Positions 6,652-6,929 of a DNA stretch of 6,929 nt are shown here, in pieces. Each line of letters starts with the position of its first letter. Positions within the stretch are counted from its first letter, which is position 1. Origin of the DNA: Prevotella sp. (lineage in GTDB: Bacteria; Bacteroidota; Bacteroidia; Bacteroidales; Bacteroidaceae); assembly GCA_022511055.1 (NCBI GenBank), contig JAFLSH010000163.1, positions 1 to 6,929 of the forward strand, in the 5' to 3' direction. Made by a program: the position numbers and the translations under genes. The notes beneath the pieces were generated by a model. It worked only from the letters and a program-made list of their open reading frames with translations, had not been told where the DNA came from and made no database searches.

Positions 6652-6735
6652 ACTATACACAAACCCGCATAACCAACTAAAACATAAAAAGTTTCGGAAT
6701 GTATAGTGGAATACCAGACACCCCCGACTATACAT
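6652..6735. repeat. Three copies of ACTATACA, two forming a 9-bp inverted repeat
   Basis: ACTATACA is at 6652-6659 and 6727-6734 on the + strand, and its complement TGTATAGT at 6700-6707. The second and third extend to ATGTATAGT (6699-6707) and ACTATACAT (6727-6735), a perfect 9-bp inverted repeat around a 19-nt loop. Such repeated octamers suit an operator or a hairpin. No T-run follows, although TTTT appears at 6738-6741, so a weak terminator for tcdA is possible. Confidence 0.55.
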
Positions 6736-6796
6736 GGTTTTAACTAAATTCATGTTATTTTCTACACTTTAGGATTCCAATTATAGAGCAAGAATT

Positions 6797-6825
6797 ACAC
6801 CCCCCGGTATTAGGGGGGGAAGTGT
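6797..6825. repeat. C6/G7 imperfect hairpin with ACAC/GTGT base
   Basis: A run of six C (6800-6805) and a run of seven G (6813-6819) flank the 7-nt loop GGTATTA. Below them ACAC (6797-6800) can pair with GTGT (6822-6825), leaving AA (6820-6821) and one or two G bulged. This is the strongest GC stem in an otherwise AT-rich stretch. No T-run follows on either strand, so it is not a standard terminator. Confidence 0.6.
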
Positions 6826-6851
6826 GGTAAATATAGTAGGTATTGAAGAAG

Positions 6852-6872
6852 CCAAAACTCCATGAGTTTTGG
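6852..6872. repeat. Perfect 9-bp hairpin with 3-nt loop
   Basis: CCAAAACTC (6852-6860) and GAGTTTTGG (6864-6872) are exact reverse complements around the loop CAT. The downstream sequence is TAAAAAAG, not a T-run, so on the + strand it does not terminate. Its right arm shares 13 of 14 bases with the next hairpin's left arm (6858-6871 against 6900-6913). Confidence 0.8.
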
Positions 6873-6899
6873 TAAAAAAGCGGCACTTTAGGAAAATTT

Positions 6900-6929
6900 C
6901 TCCGTGAGTTTTGCCCAAAACTCACGGAG
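6900..6929. repeat. Perfect 13-bp hairpin with GCCC loop at the window edge
   Basis: CTCCGTGAGTTTT (6900-6912) and AAAACTCACGGAG (6917-6929) are exact reverse complements around GCCC. The stem ends on the last base of the window, so any further pairing or a T-run cannot be seen. Its arms share sequence with the hairpin at 6852-6872. It could be a strong terminator stem, a REP-like palindromic unit or a mobile-element end; the visible sequence does not decide. Confidence 0.8.

Larger units (their letters stand above)
6765..6893 (+). repeat. 10-bp direct repeat CACTTTAGGA, two copies
   Basis: CACTTTAGGA occurs exactly at 6765-6774 and 6884-6893, 119 nt apart, with an AT-rich region and two hairpins between. 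Copy one is preceded by TCTA and copy two by GCGG. The CTTTAG part is close to but not the -7 promoter motif. It could be a trace of duplication or a repeated binding site. A chance match of 10 bases within 300 is unlikely but not excluded. Confidence 0.4.
6633..6929. other. AT-rich non-coding region, repeat-dense, right edge of window
   Basis: No gene is seen here in either strand: stop codons are frequent, no ORF of useful length exists, and no exact TAnnTTTG motif was found on either strand. The region is AT-rich compared with its neighbours. It holds several inverted repeats and direct repeats listed separately, packed into less than 300 nt. The last hairpin ends at the final base, so the element may continue beyond the window. 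I do not recognise it as a known RNA or riboswitch. Confidence 0.8.

Noticed and set aside
6633..6929. CRISPR array or small RNA gene
   Set aside because: The repeats are not evenly spaced and differ in sequence, and there are no spacers of equal length. A structured RNA is possible but no known family fold is recognised.

Overview
The window looks like chromosomal DNA from a Bacteroidales bacterium, most likely in the Prevotella/Bacteroides range. Three things point there: coding sequence of moderately high GC next to AT-rich intergenic DNA, two copies of the Bacteroidota -7 promoter motif TAnnTTFG-type (TAnnTTTG, both exact), and the protein families present (a clostripain-family lipoprotein, a GH25 lysozyme, a zinc-ribbon membrane protein with helical repeats, a uronate-pathway UxaA). 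The genus is an inference. No tRNA, rRNA, CRISPR array or transposase gene is visible.

Left block, + strand (1-2404): the last 92 residues of altronate dehydratase UxaA, then an NhaC-family ion antiporter 18 nt downstream, then a 271-residue helical protein 16 nt further on. The tight spacing suggests one transcript. The third protein resembles the non-catalytic parts of Bacteroidota nucleotidyltransferase-like proteins but shows no catalytic motif.

Middle block, - strand (2458-4449): a secreted GH25 lysozyme followed 33 nt later by a membrane protein with two N-terminal zinc ribbons, a single transmembrane helix and three roughly 40-residue helical repeats. The last gene converges on the left block across a 53-nt gap that holds a short tandem repeat.

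Right block, + strand (4528-6632): a clostripain-family (C11) cysteine peptidase lipoprotein, then tcdA, the tRNA t6A37 dehydratase, 41 nt downstream. The lysozyme and the peptidase are divergent. They share a 78-nt region with one -7 motif facing each way, the two motifs lying inside a 7-bp inverted repeat, so a secreted wall hydrolase and a secreted protease may be expressed from one control region.

Right edge (6633-6929): almost 300 nt of AT-rich non-coding DNA, unusually dense in inverted and direct repeats. It has three copies of ACTATACA, a C6/G7 hairpin, a 9-bp perfect hairpin with a 3-nt loop, and a 13-bp perfect hairpin that ends exactly at the window edge. The last two hairpins share sequence so that their arms can also pair with each other. 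This is the least explained part of the window, and it may be a REP-like palindromic element, an attenuator-like leader for a gene beyond the window, or the edge of a mobile element.
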